A DNA stretch of 64,000 nucleotides from an uncultured Bacteroidia bacterium (GTDB lineage Bacteria; Bacteroidota; Bacteroidia; Bacteroidales; ML635J-15): NCBI GenBank assembly GCA_902776565.1, contig CACYQN010000005.1, positions 62,001 through 126,000 on the forward strand. The letters run 5' to 3'. The notes under the pieces were generated by a model. That model ran no database searches, was not told the origin of the DNA, and saw nothing but the letters and a program-made list of their open reading frames with translations. Shown one piece after another: positions 1 to 8,232 of the stretch. Numbering within the stretch: position 1 is the first letter of the stretch; every line of letters begins with the position of its first letter. A program made the position numbers and the translations under genes.

Positions 1-101
1 AGTTCAGCAAGATACTCATCAACCTGCTCGCGCGTCTGCATTCGGTTTACAATACCGACAAGCACCGCCTTTTCCAACTCATCGTTCTGACATTCAAACA
101 T
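1..101 (-). CDS. hflX: GTPase HflX, N-terminal fragment (runs off the window)
   Basis: Only the first 33 codons are inside the window. The protein begins MFECQNDELEKAVLVGIVNR and continues with a QTREQVDEYLAEL stretch. The pattern of a Lys-Ala-Val-Leu-Val-Gly strand followed by a helix ending in a YL-EL motif is that of the N-terminal domain of Bacteroidetes HflX, a ribosome-associated GTPase that splits stalled or hibernating ribosomes. The ATG lies 11 bases after the stop codon of the TonB-domain gene, so the two are probably cotranscribed. The call rests on a short stretch; the GTPase domain lies outside the window. Confidence 0.7.
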   Translation of the reverse strand, partial: MFECQNDELEKAVLVGIVNRMQTREQVDEYLAE

Positions 102-112
102 TTTACTTGCGC

Positions 113-529
113 CTAGAATTTGAAATTAATCGGAATCGTATATTTTACCTTCACTGGCTGACCATCTTTCATTCCTGGTTTCCACTTCGGCATTGACTTG
201 ATAACTCGTACAGCTTCCTTGTCAAGCGACTTTTCTACTCCCCTAACAGCCACAACATTAGTAACCTTTCCTGTCTTATCGATTACAAACTGGACGAATA
301 CTTTTCCACTAACGCCATTTTTCAAAGCCTTTTTCGGGTACTTTATATTTTCCGACAAATACTTTGCAAGTCCCTCATTTCCATTAGGAAACTCAGGTTT
401 TACCTCCAACTGTTCAAACGCATATTCTGCGTCCTTACCTTGTACGGCATTTCCATTCTGCCTGTCCTGTGCATAGAATAAAGACGGAAAGACCATACCT
501 ATTAATAATAATAGCAATAATCTTCTCAT
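113..529 (-). CDS. TonB C-terminal domain protein, exported
   Basis: 138 residues. Residues 1-20 form a signal peptide (MRR, a run of leucines, FYAQ). After a short linker, residues 50-138 form a TonB C-terminal domain with the usual YP..A...GV.G.V...F.IDK.G segment, a conserved AVR..K.MP.WKPG motif and a PINFKF end. TonB transmits proton-motive energy to outer-membrane receptors. This copy has no membrane anchor or Pro-rich spanner, so it may be periplasmic rather than a complete energy transducer. Its last 70 residues closely resemble those of the adjacent anchored gene, which suggests tandem duplication. It lies 69 bp downstream of that gene, beyond a terminator. Confidence 0.85.
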   Translation of the reverse strand: MRRLLLLLLIGMVFPSLFYAQDRQNGNAVQGKDAEYAFEQLEVKPEFPNGNEGLAKYLSENIKYPKKALKNGVSGKVFVQFVIDKTGKVTNVVAVRGVEKSLDKEAVRVIKSMPKWKPGMKDGQPVKVKYTIPINFKF

Positions 530-550
530 AACAAACCTCCCTTATTCATA

Positions 551-576
551 AAAAAAGCCCTGTCGAAAGGCAGGGC
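551..576 (-). terminator. Rho-independent terminator of the anchored TonB gene
   Basis: Read on the minus strand, a six-base GC-rich stem (GCCCTG / CAGGGC, positions 557-562 and 571-576) with an 8-base loop is followed by six T residues. It lies 23 bp past the stop codon of the gene at 599-1300. Confidence 0.85.
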
Positions 577-598
577 AAATTATTAACCATATATACAT

Positions 599-1300
599 TT
601 AGTTCAACTTGAAATTGATAGGCACCTGATAAGTTACAGGAACTGCCTTACCTCTCTGCGAACCTGGTTTCCACGAAGGCATTGCCTTTACAACTCTTAC
701 TGCTTCTGCGTCAAGAGCAGGGTCAACACCACGGAGAACCTTAACCTTAGTAACGGCACCAGTCTTGTCGATAACGAACTGGACGAAAACTCTACCAGAC
801 ACACCGTTTTCCTTTGCGATTGCAGGGTACTTGGTATTTTCTGCCAGATATTTCATAAGAGCCATATCGCCACCAGGATATTCAGGCTTGTTTTCAACTG
901 CTGCGAAAGCAACAGGTTCAACCTCCTCTTCCTCTTCTATTTCAATCGTTTCAACGATGTGAACTTGAGTCTGAGTCTTTTCGTCAGCTTCGGAGTTGAT
1001 ATTAATATCATCAACCTTTACATCATCCTCAACGATAACGAGTTCCTCGATAACCTGCTCTGGTTCTGGTTCCGGTTCTGGTTCCGGTTCTTCAGGCTGT
1101 TCTTCTTCCTGTATTGTATTGTCAATTTCCTCTTCAATGACCTCGTCAATTGTCAAATCGCCAAGAGAACCCATAGAAGCGTCTTCCGACGACCATTCAA
1201 ATGCGACAAGACAAGCAGCCAAAGCAATAACTGCACCTATTTCTAAAAAGATGATTCTCAATCTATCAAGATCAGCTTTCGGTGATTTCTTTACTTGCAT
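599..1300 (-). CDS. Energy transducer TonB, membrane anchored
   Basis: 233 residues. A cytoplasmic start (MQVKKSPKADLDRLR) is followed by one transmembrane helix at about 16-36, then an unusually acidic spanner (about 40-135) containing a run of PE dipeptides and several Glu/Asp clusters, and a TonB C-terminal domain (about 140-233) with the WKPG and PINFKLN signatures. It should couple inner-membrane ExbBD energy to outer-membrane TonB-dependent transporters. The PE run is encoded by short tandem repeats near 1060-1095, a likely site for length variation. The acidic rather than Lys-Pro-rich linker is unlike enterobacterial TonB. Confidence 0.9.
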   Translation of the reverse strand: MQVKKSPKADLDRLRIIFLEIGAVIALAACLVAFEWSSEDASMGSLGDLTIDEVIEEEIDNTIQEEEQPEEPEPEPEPEPEQVIEELVIVEDDVKVDDININSEADEKTQTQVHIVETIEIEEEEEVEPVAFAAVENKPEYPGGDMALMKYLAENTKYPAIAKENGVSGRVFVQFVIDKTGAVTKVKVLRGVDPALDAEAVRVVKAMPSWKPGSQRGKAVPVTYQVPINFKLN

Positions 1301-1420
1301 AATACAGTCCTTTCCAATTAAATTTTCAAGTTGTAAAAATACTTCAATTTATTTTTTACAACAAATTTTTAGCCAAATTTTTCAAAATAATTTTTTGGGA
1401 ACCTAAATATCCGTAAATTA

Positions 1421-2728
1421 CTATATAACAACGCCTTTCAAAGTTGCAGAACTTGCATCCGTAATTTTCACCTTAGCATAGTCTCCTTTTTTCAGCGACT
1501 GACGGTCGAAAACAACAACCTTGTTCTGTTGAGTTCTGCCACAAAGCATATCTGATGAACGCTTCGATTCGCCCTCTACAAGCACCTCGAATTCCTTGCC
1601 GACATCAGCCTTGTTCCGCTCGAGCGAAATGCGGTTCTGAATCTCAATAAGTTTTGCAAGCCTTGCCACCTTCTCCTCTTCAGGAACATCATCGACAAGA
1701 TTTTTTGAAGCAAAAGTGCCAGGTCGGTTGGAATATTTGAACAAAAATGCAGAATCGAAACCGACAGTCTCCATCAAATCAACAGTCTGCATATAATCGG
1801 CTTCCGTCTCACCACAGAATCCGCAGAAAATGTCGGTAGAAAGTCCGCAGTCTGGAATTATGCGACGTATGGCTGCAATCCTGTCCAAGTACCACTCGCG
1901 CGTGTATTTGCGGTTCATACGTTCAAGCACGGCATTGCTACCCGACTGCACCGGCAAGTGTATGTGATTGCAAATATTTGAGTTACGGGCAATAGTTTCA
2001 AGCAACTCGTCGGAAATATCCTTCGGGTGCGACGTGGTGAACCTTACACGCATATCGGGAACGCACTTAGCCACAGTTTCAATCAACTTCGGAAAATCAA
2101 TATCACCGCATCGGTACGAGTTGACATTCTGTCCGAGCAATGTAATCTCCTTGTAGCCTTGACTTTGCAGATTTTCGGCCTCACGTATTATATCATCGGC
2201 ACTACGGCTACGCTCGCGACCGCGGGTATATGGCACAATGCAATATGAACAGAAATTATTACAGCCTCGCGTTATCGACACAAAACCGGAAATACTCTCG
2301 CTATCAAGACGTAACGGTTCAATACCTGCGTAGGTTTCTGCAATATCGAAATTGGTGTCAGCCACAGGCTTGATGTCGGTTTCGCGCACAAGTTCGGGAA
2401 TGTGCCTATAGGCATCGGGACCAGCCACAAAGTCAACCGCACAGCTGTCGAACAGCTTGTCGCCAACACGTTGAGCCATACAACCTATTACACCCACTTT
2501 CAAACCTTTGTTGCGGTGCTTCAAGCCTTTCATAAATTCAAGGCGGTTCCAAATCTTGCGTTCGGCATTGTCGCGCACCGAACAAGTGTTTATCACAACC
2601 ACATCGGCAGAATTTATGTCGTCGGTAGTTTCGTAGCCATCAGCCTTCATTATAGCCGCAACCATCTCGGAATCAGCGACATTCATCTGACAGCCGTATG
2701 TTTCAAAATATATTTTTCTATCTATCAT
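1421..2728 (-). CDS. miaB: tRNA-2-methylthio-N6-dimethylallyladenosine synthase MiaB
   Basis: 435 residues, normal family length. The N-terminal UPF0004 domain carries three cluster-binding cysteines (C13 in ETYGCQMN, C49 in NTCSVR, C83 in GCMAQR). The radical-SAM motif C156-x3-C160-x2-C163 (RGCNNFCSYC) is followed by VPYTRGRERSR, and a TRAM domain ends the protein. MiaB adds a methylthio group to i6A37 of tRNAs reading UNN codons, using two [4Fe-4S] clusters and SAM. The motif set and the RGRERSR sequence separate it from RimO and MtaB. It appears to be transcribed alone. Confidence 0.96.
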   Translation of the reverse strand: MIDRKIYFETYGCQMNVADSEMVAAIMKADGYETTDDINSADVVVINTCSVRDNAERKIWNRLEFMKGLKHRNKGLKVGVIGCMAQRVGDKLFDSCAVDFVAGPDAYRHIPELVRETDIKPVADTNFDIAETYAGIEPLRLDSESISGFVSITRGCNNFCSYCIVPYTRGRERSRSADDIIREAENLQSQGYKEITLLGQNVNSYRCGDIDFPKLIETVAKCVPDMRVRFTTSHPKDISDELLETIARNSNICNHIHLPVQSGSNAVLERMNRKYTREWYLDRIAAIRRIIPDCGLSTDIFCGFCGETEADYMQTVDLMETVGFDSAFLFKYSNRPGTFASKNLVDDVPEEEKVARLAKLIEIQNRISLERNKADVGKEFEVLVEGESKRSSDMLCGRTQQNKVVVFDRQSLKKGDYAKVKITDASSATLKGVVI

Positions 2729-2729
2729 T

Positions 2730-2996
2730 ACTGAAAATCAAATGAAGTGCAAAGATAATGGAAATTCAAGAATTAAAAGATTGGAGGATTGGGGAGATTT
2801 GAGGATTCGAAAATTCGAAGATTTGAGGATTCCCGTGTAGAATATTATGATTTTAAACCATTGTTGTCTGGATTTGCAATCCAGACAATATGAATATTAG
2901 GATTTTCAATCCGTTTGGCTGCAAAAATTATTGTTATTCCGCATTACAAATGCTGATATTCAGCCGTGCCGGATTGCAAATCCGACACAACTGATG
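2730..2996. repeat. Intergenic block of palindromic repeats
   Basis: No gene is visible. Positions 2864-2888 form a perfect inverted repeat with 11-base arms (TTGTCTGGATT / AATCCAGACAA) around TGC. Positions 2966-2988 form a related one (GTGCCGGATT / AATCCGACAC, one G-T wobble) around GCA. A third, imperfect relative lies at about 3405-3447. Positions 2765-2835 hold low-complexity GATTTGAGGATTCG-type units. The shared core GGATTTGC suggests a dispersed palindromic repeat family. Confidence 0.7.
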
Positions 2997-3326
2997 CTAA
3001 GATTCATACAAAAGTTGTTTGTCGCGTTCTACATTATAGAAAAACATAGCGTGCCTGCCATCATACCACTCTTTTTTTGTGTAAGTATGTACGCTGAAAT
3101 ACTGCGAAAGGTCGAAACCACACTCCATTATCGGGTAGGCATATTTGTCGAAATCATCGTATTCGTTTTTCTGCTTGTCGAGCAATAGAAGCAAGTCCCA
3201 GTCGCTGTCATCGCGATAATCGCCACGGGCACGCGAACCATACAAATAAAGTTCACTTCCTTTGGGTAACACTTCGTTGGCCACTTGCCTAATGCTTTCT
3301 ATGACATCGTTTCTTGCCATCGCCAT
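2997..3326 (-). CDS. Nucleotidyltransferase domain protein (MNT-like)
   Basis: About 109 residues from the ATG at 3326 (MAMARNDVIESI). The motif LYGSRARGDYRDDSDWDLLL is the classical G-S-x-A-R-G-x(5)-S-D-x-D active site of pol-beta-type nucleotidyltransferases (GS plus two metal-binding Asp). The frame is open 40 codons further upstream to 3446, but that part crosses a palindromic repeat and does not look like protein, so the shorter start is preferred. MNT proteins often act with a HEPN partner as antitoxin or AMPylating enzyme; no HEPN gene is adjacent, so the role is open. Confidence 0.8.
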   Translation of the reverse strand: MAMARNDVIESIRQVANEVLPKGSELYLYGSRARGDYRDDSDWDLLLLLDKQKNEYDDFDKYAYPIMECGFDLSQYFSVHTYTKKEWYDGRHAMFFYNVERDKQLLYES

Positions 3327-3475
3327 TGTTCTTTCTGCGACAAATATACAATTATTTCTGCAAACGAATGATTTTCTTTGCGATTTTTGTTCCCAAATTT
3401 CAATGTTATCTGGATTTACAACCTTCTGGCTAGAAATCCGACACAACAGAGGTAAATTATTACACTACTAAAACC

Positions 3476-3877
3476 TTAGTAAAATTTCGTATAACCTATA
3501 TATTCTTCCATTAAATCACAAGCTTCAGAAAAACTGACCTCTGGAAGAGCTGCCACTTCTCTTATACTAATATCAAACCTACATTCTTCTTCATTAATCT
3601 CAGCACTAGAAAAATGCATTATTGCCTTCAAAAAAGAAGCAAAAAACCTTTTCTTTTCCAGTGGCATCGACTTTATTATTTCAAGTGCCTCTTTCATATC
3701 ATCGGAGGTCATTTCATCCATCTTCTTCCTCATAAAAGGAGCAAAACCCTTGATTTTTTCCAATACACTATTAACAAAATCGCATTTCGCGTCATACTTA
3801 ACATAACGATTGCAACTTATCAACACCTCACCATACCTAATCATGGCGCGAACTTCAGGCTTAGTAAACTTTTCCAT
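3476..3877 (-). CDS. Hypothetical protein, all-helical
   Basis: 133 residues, no signal peptide, no membrane segment. It reads as a series of amphipathic helices with charged turns (for example MRKKMDEMTSDDMKEALEII and ISIREVAALPEVSFSEACDL). I do not recognise the family. It lies 19 bp downstream of the PH-like gene at 3897-4232 on the same strand, so the two probably form a transcription unit. Confidence 0.6.
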   Translation of the reverse strand: MEKFTKPEVRAMIRYGEVLISCNRYVKYDAKCDFVNSVLEKIKGFAPFMRKKMDEMTSDDMKEALEIIKSMPLEKKRFFASFLKAIMHFSSAEINEEECRFDISIREVAALPEVSFSEACDLMEEYIGYTKFY

Positions 3878-3896
3878 GATATTTTTTGCTTATTAA

Positions 3897-4232
3897 TTAT
3901 CCGAATACAATTCCATCGTCCTTACTGTTGTTGTATTCCATAAGTATATCCTTTATTTTCTTGCAGTCTTTCTTATCCATACAGCAGGCGGTAATGCTGT
4001 CGTTAATAGTATTGATGGTGATGTCGGCACCTAACACATGCTGGTCGATGGTAACTCGGCGTATGAAGCGGAATGCAATAGTGTCTTCGTCCACACCGAT
4101 AAGAATCTTGTTGCGCTTGGACAAAGTGATTGTCTGCTTGTCGGTGTCGATAATGATTTGCCAGGGGGTTACTGCAGAAACTTTGCCATTGGCAACCATA
4201 GCGGCAAATGATGATGTAAATGTGTATTTCAT
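3897..4232 (-). CDS. Hypothetical protein, possible PH-like fold
   Basis: 111 residues, soluble. It alternates short beta-strand-like segments (KYTFTSSFAAMV, WQIIIDTDKQTITLSKR, TIAFRFIRRVTI, ITINTIN) and ends in one amphipathic helix (KKDCKKIKDILMEYN). Several strands plus one C-terminal helix is the layout of bacterial PH-like domains, but this is structural inference; no diagnostic motif is present. Same strand and close spacing as the gene at 3476. Confidence 0.55.
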   Translation of the reverse strand: MKYTFTSSFAAMVANGKVSAVTPWQIIIDTDKQTITLSKRNKILIGVDEDTIAFRFIRRVTIDQHVLGADITINTINDSITACCMDKKDCKKIKDILMEYNNSKDDGIVFG

Positions 4233-4284
4233 AGAACTACTTTTTATTATTAATTATCTATTTTTTAGTGCTCTATCTTACAGT

Positions 4285-4323
4285 CTAGCGGTCTGGCTGT
4301 CTGTCAGACTGGTCTTCCGCTAG
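4285..4323. terminator. Nested hairpin downstream of the leucine-rich-repeat gene
   Basis: CTAGCGG (4285-4291) pairs with CCGCTAG (4317-4323), and an inner GTCTG/CAGAC pair sits at 4291-4295 and 4305-4309. It lies 26-64 bp past the stop codon of the gene at 4350-5621 and upstream of the gene at 3897-4232. It lacks a clear T tract, so it may be a transcript-stabilising hairpin rather than a terminator. Confidence 0.45.
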
Positions 4324-4349
4324 CCTTTTAGCCCATTGTCCATTGTTAA

Positions 4350-5621
4350 TTACCAATTTAGCGCCCTTTCGTTTATCTTCCTTATCTTTTCCTTTTCACT
4401 TTCGGGCAATTTTTCGCAACCGTGGAATGCACTCGCGCCAATTGTCTTCACCGAATCGGGGATTGCAATCGTTTCCAAATCACGGCAATGACGAAATGCG
4501 CCTTCTCTTATGTTCGTCACCGAGGCGGGAATGATTAGGGATTGAAGCCGGTGGCACATATCAAATGTATCAATGCCGATTGTCTTGATTGAATTTGGAA
4601 TTACCACTGATGTAAGGTATTCGCACCCCAAAAAGGCACAATCGCCAATCTTTTTCACGGAATCGGGAATAACAACCGATCTTATTCCAGACTTGCTGAA
4701 CGCCCAGTTGTCAATTTCCTTTACCGAATCAGGAATTTCTACCGATGTCAGGCTGGTACAATTCATAAATGCCCAGCAACCTATTTTGGGCACCGAATGG
4801 GAAATCGCAACCGACTTCAACCCGTGGCAGCCTTCAAAAGCACCGTCACCTATCTTGGTCACAGAATCAGGAATTTTTACCGACTCCAACCATGTGCAAC
4901 AACAAAATGCCATCTCGCCAATTTCCGTTACTGAATCGGGGATTGTCACCGAAATAAGATTTTCGCACTCGTAAAATGCATTGCGTCCAATCTTCTTCAC
5001 CAAATCGGGAATCGTAACTTTCTCCGCCGATTTCAGGCAAGCCACCAACTTGCCCTTAGCTGCACTGGAATATATCAGATTGCCATCGACAAAACCATTG
5101 ACAATGTTTGCGCCCCAAGGTTTTCCAGTAGCCTTGCCGTGATACATTATATTTTTTATTCCATCGAAAGCGGTTTCGCCAATCTCCGTAACCGTGTCGG
5201 GTACAACTATCACCTCAAGATTGTGGCAACTGCCAAATACATCGTCGCCAATTGAAGTTACAGAATCGGGAATGGTTACAGACTCCATCTTGCAGCCCCA
5301 AAATGCCGAATCGCCAATGCTTGCAACCGACTTTCCGATTGTTACCGATTTCAAGTCGCTACAATAGAATGTAGCACGTTCGATTGCTGTAACAGAATCG
5401 GAAATTACCACAGATTCCAGGTTTTGACAATACGCAAATGCTCCTTTTCCGATATGTGTCACCGAGTTTGGAATAACAACCGACTTTAGGTTGCAGGACT
5501 GAAACGCTGCTTCGCCAATTTCTGTTACCGAATCGGGGATAACCAAATCGCCCTTGAAATACTCATCACACCTTTTCAGGACACCGTTCTCTATCGTCAA
5601 TATTTCCTTGTTCTTAGCCAT
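4350..5621 (-). CDS. BspA-type leucine-rich-repeat protein, no signal peptide
   Basis: 423 residues. After a short cap (ENGVLKRCDEYFKGDLVIP) the protein consists of more than a dozen Treponema/BspA-type repeats of about 23 residues with the consensus SVTEIGxxAFxxCxxLxSVxIPD. Such repeats form an LRR-like solenoid for protein binding. Most BspA-like proteins are exported, but this one begins MAKNKEILTIENGV with no signal peptide or sorting domain, so it is probably cytosolic. One irregular insert (about 150-185) interrupts the array. The cap matches the protein at 8899-9840 (ENGVLxKCDExFxGDLVIP), so the two are paralogues. Confidence 0.88.
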   Translation of the reverse strand: MAKNKEILTIENGVLKRCDEYFKGDLVIPDSVTEIGEAAFQSCNLKSVVIPNSVTHIGKGAFAYCQNLESVVISDSVTAIERATFYCSDLKSVTIGKSVASIGDSAFWGCKMESVTIPDSVTSIGDDVFGSCHNLEVIVVPDTVTEIGETAFDGIKNIMYHGKATGKPWGANIVNGFVDGNLIYSSAAKGKLVACLKSAEKVTIPDLVKKIGRNAFYECENLISVTIPDSVTEIGEMAFCCCTWLESVKIPDSVTKIGDGAFEGCHGLKSVAISHSVPKIGCWAFMNCTSLTSVEIPDSVKEIDNWAFSKSGIRSVVIPDSVKKIGDCAFLGCEYLTSVVIPNSIKTIGIDTFDMCHRLQSLIIPASVTNIREGAFRHCRDLETIAIPDSVKTIGASAFHGCEKLPESEKEKIRKINERALNW

Positions 5622-5645
5622 AAAGATATTTAACAGTTCGTCCTA

Positions 5646-6035
5646 CTAATTTCGATTTTGGGTAATTTCAGACCATTTTATGAGACCTTCGCAAATTGAA
5701 GTTGAGAAATGAGGAGGCATATACCTAAAATGACAACGTCGTTCATCACTCAATTCATAATACAATCCGTCTTCGCCCATAAATAGTGACACTAAACCAG
5801 CATCTCCGAAATAAATGGAGATTTGCTCTTCATCCACATAAGGGACAGCAGTGAAATATTCATAATAGATTTCTTCCAACTCTTCATCGTCGTCCTTAAA
5901 ATTTAAATCTATTTTTCCACCGGCATCCATGACGACTCTTTTCATAACATCGTATGCCAATTGAGCAATTTCATCTGCTATGTCATTGTATTGCTGATAT
6001 AGTTTTTCAAACTTTGAAACTTTTTGTTTATCCAT
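5646..6035 (-). CDS. Hypothetical acidic protein
   Basis: 129 residues, soluble, Asp/Glu rich. It has an N-terminal helix (KFEKLYQQYNDIADEIAQLAYDVMK) followed by an acidic stretch and beta-rich C-terminal half (QISIYFGDAGLVSLFMGEDGLYYEL). Family not recognised. It lies 24 bp upstream of the leucine-rich-repeat gene on the same strand, so cotranscription is likely. Its length and layout (helix, acidic strand region, beta segment) resemble the protein at 11511-11900, but the similarity is too weak to call homology by eye. Confidence 0.6.
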   Translation of the reverse strand: MDKQKVSKFEKLYQQYNDIADEIAQLAYDVMKRVVMDAGGKIDLNFKDDDEELEEIYYEYFTAVPYVDEEQISIYFGDAGLVSLFMGEDGLYYELSDERRCHFRYMPPHFSTSICEGLIKWSEITQNRN

Positions 6036-6077
6036 ATTTGTTCCTGTTTAATTTTTATTCCAAAATATATCTGTCTT

Positions 6078-6125
6078 TTAATATTTCTTTACAACGATTT
6101 CTCCTGTTTCCGCATTTATTCGTGA
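6078..6125 (-). pseudogene. 3' remnant of a paralogue of the gene at 8233-8814
   Basis: In the minus frame ending at the TAA at 6078-6080, the sequence encodes RINAETGEIVVKKY then stop. The gene at 8233 ends VNAETGKIVVRRY then stop, and the bases after both stops are also alike (a run like TATTAAAAGACA). Upstream of this stretch the similarity ends at a terminator. I read it as the tail of a lost duplicate gene. Confidence 0.7.
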
Positions 6126-6130
6126 ATGAA

Positions 6131-6157
6131 ACAAAAAGGAGGACAAAACCTCCTTTT
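6131..6157 (-). terminator. Rho-independent terminator of the 588-residue protein gene
   Basis: On the minus strand AAAAGGAGG pairs with CCTCCTTTT (6134-6142 and 6149-6157) around a 6-base loop, ending in T residues. It begins two bases past the stop codon region of the gene at 6159. Confidence 0.75.
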
Positions 6158-6158
6158 C

Positions 6159-7925
6159 TCATTGTTTTTTTAGCATCTTTTCAATCTCTTTTGCTCTCTC
6201 TTCGCTTATTCCCGACATCTTTCGGATTTTGTCAAGCGACTTGCGGTCCCTATCTGTTATTTCACCATATTCGGCAAAGATTTCCTTTAATGATTCAAAG
6301 TATGCTTTTTCTTCGGCAGTCAATGATGGCTTGGGGAGAAAACCTTCCAGTTCCTTTGCTCTCTCATCGCTAATTCCCGACATCTTACGGATTTTGTCAA
6401 GCGACTTGCGATCCCTATCTGTTATTTCACCATATTCTGCATAGATTTCCTTTAGAGTTTCAAGGTATTCCTGTTCTTTGTCGGAAAGTGCCGGGGCTGC
6501 CGACTTGTCGCCTTTCGATTGTGTATTTTTGGCCTTTTCCTTTAATTCCTGTTCTTTGTCGGGAAGCGCCGGGGCTGCTGTTTTGTCGCCTTGCGATTGT
6601 GTATTTTTGTTCATTTCCCTTATCGAGCGGAAAGTCACGTTTACTTTCCATTCCGTTTCAGCAGATTCCTTAAAACTATTACTAGTACTTTTTTCAACAT
6701 TAACATTTGCCTTTGCCCATAAAATTCCTGCTGAAGCCTTGATTTTTTCTTCTTCAGTAGAGTTGACCATACGTGTTTGTACTGTAGATAAATACTCGGA
6801 ATACTCAAGCATATTGCCACTAATGCGATTTTGCACAAGGCGTTGCCATTCGGCGGATTCTGGATACCATACAAGACCTTCGGGAACGTATGGCTTGTGC
6901 ACTGGGTCGAATTTAAAATGCATAGCACGTCTTGAGTTGCTTGTTTCGCCCTTTTCTCTGCTGCAACTGCGGGCGTAAGAACCACCACCCGAAAAATTCT
7001 TTACGTCTAATTCTGCACCTACCGAAAAGCCATCGCGATATAACTCACTTACGCTTCTACCATTTACCGACTCTATTGTAATGTCGGTTGCTCCCAAACA
7101 TTTTAATAAATCACATAGTTCGTGTACCTTATCTACAAAGAATGTTTCCTCATACGTTTCGTATGGCACATACAACTCCGATTTAAACGGATGCCCTATA
7201 TAAAGTTGACCAGATACAGGATGCCCTAATGGAAACTTTATGCAACCTGGTATATTCGACATCCTAAACACATCGATACCATCAGCCACACAACCCGCAA
7301 TAAGGTCATCGTCTATTGGCATTATGAGCTTGCGGTCATTGTATTCCCTATTTATATAATTGTCCCATTCTTCTTTTGAACTTTCTTCCAGTTTACATAA
7401 CAATGTCATTATTTTGGAGACTTCATTTTCTTCAAAGATCTTATATTTGTCAGAATTCTTGACCGCTCCATTTTCTTCAGACAATTCGCCCATTGCTGTT
7501 AAATAATAGTTTCTGGCAACCCATACTTCTCCTCTGTCCTTAGAGATTTCGGCAAGATGAATTATACAATCTATTATTGTAGGTTTGACTTGCTTGATTA
7601 ATTTAACAGCATCCAACAAACTGGAATTTTTAATTCCCGAATACAATTTTTTGCTTAATGATATAACCTTTTTAAATTCAGGTTCCGACTCATTTTTAGA
7701 CAAATGGAATATGCACAGGGCTTTGTCGTAGTGCAAAGAAAGCCTATCTTTGTTTTCTTTTTCTGCAAGTAAAGTGGCTATCATGGCAAGGGCGGCTTTA
7801 TATTCCTTTTTTTCAATCAAATCTTTGTATTTCTGTTCTTGAACACTATATTTCCTTGCCATAAGGTCGTCTATTCCAGAACGCATAATATCTCCTAAAT
7901 TAGGAGAAAAAATTAATCCACTCAT
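6159..7925 (-). CDS. Large hypothetical protein with duplicated C-terminal helical module
   Basis: 588 residues, soluble. Residues 20-190 are helical with a TPR-like look. Residues 200-430 form a mixed alpha/beta domain containing IKFPLGHPVSGQLYIGHPF and a nearby LCDLLKCLGATDITIESVNG. Residues 455-500 contain a twice-repeated linker (KNTQSxGDKxAAPALxDKEQE). The last 110 residues are two nearly identical 45-residue modules with the motif EYGEITDRDRKSLDKIRKMSGIS-x-ERAKE-E. The module duplication is also nearly exact at the DNA level (about 6208-6293 and 6373-6458), so it is recent or kept by gene conversion. I do not recognise the function. The terminal module is of the small helical type often found at the ends of multidomain bacterial proteins. 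Confidence 0.75.
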   Translation of the reverse strand: MSGLIFSPNLGDIMRSGIDDLMARKYSVQEQKYKDLIEKKEYKAALAMIATLLAEKENKDRLSLHYDKALCIFHLSKNESEPEFKKVISLSKKLYSGIKNSSLLDAVKLIKQVKPTIIDCIIHLAEISKDRGEVWVARNYYLTAMGELSEENGAVKNSDKYKIFEENEVSKIMTLLCKLEESSKEEWDNYINREYNDRKLIMPIDDDLIAGCVADGIDVFRMSNIPGCIKFPLGHPVSGQLYIGHPFKSELYVPYETYEETFFVDKVHELCDLLKCLGATDITIESVNGRSVSELYRDGFSVGAELDVKNFSGGGSYARSCSREKGETSNSRRAMHFKFDPVHKPYVPEGLVWYPESAEWQRLVQNRISGNMLEYSEYLSTVQTRMVNSTEEEKIKASAGILWAKANVNVEKSTSNSFKESAETEWKVNVTFRSIREMNKNTQSQGDKTAAPALPDKEQELKEKAKNTQSKGDKSAAPALSDKEQEYLETLKEIYAEYGEITDRDRKSLDKIRKMSGISDERAKELEGFLPKPSLTAEEKAYFESLKEIFAEYGEITDRDRKSLDKIRKMSGISEERAKEIEKMLKKQ

Positions 7926-8023
7926 TTTTATTTTTTTATATTAATACATCGTAAATTTAAAAATTATATGCAATAATGCAATTGTTTTTTGCTTATTCTC
8001 GTTTTCCCTAGAAGACCGAAGCC

Positions 8024-8179
8024 GTCATTCCGTAAAGTAGAACGAACAGCATAAGGAACGTTGCTTGTGAGTTCACTTATACGGAATCTCCCAGCAGGAC
8101 ACAAAGGAGATTCCGCATAGTCGAACATTACAACGCTCCCCGTTCCGTATCGCGTGTATGTTCTGACTTGTGGAATGAC
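8024..8179. repeat. MITE-like repeat, copy A (156 bp)
   Basis: Starts GTCATTCCG and ends GGAATGAC, an 8-base terminal inverted repeat. Inside lies a second inverted pair, GGAATCTCC / GGAGATTCC, around the centre. The reverse complement aligns along its whole length with the 156-bp copy at 21151-21306. It sits between two hypothetical genes. A small open frame through it (7964-8221) is not a real gene. Confidence 0.85.
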
Positions 8180-8232
8180 AGAAGCGTGGCAAAATTTAGT
8201 CAAGTTGTATATAGATACCATTTTTATGTCTT

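Noticed and set aside
3327..3446. N-terminal extension of the nucleotidyltransferase
   Set aside because: The extra 40 codons run through a palindromic repeat and are not protein-like; the ATG at 3326 is a better start.
7964..8221. 85-codon minus-strand open frame
   Set aside because: Most of it is translation of MITE-like copy A; the same false peptide (VIPQVRT..) also appears in copy B.
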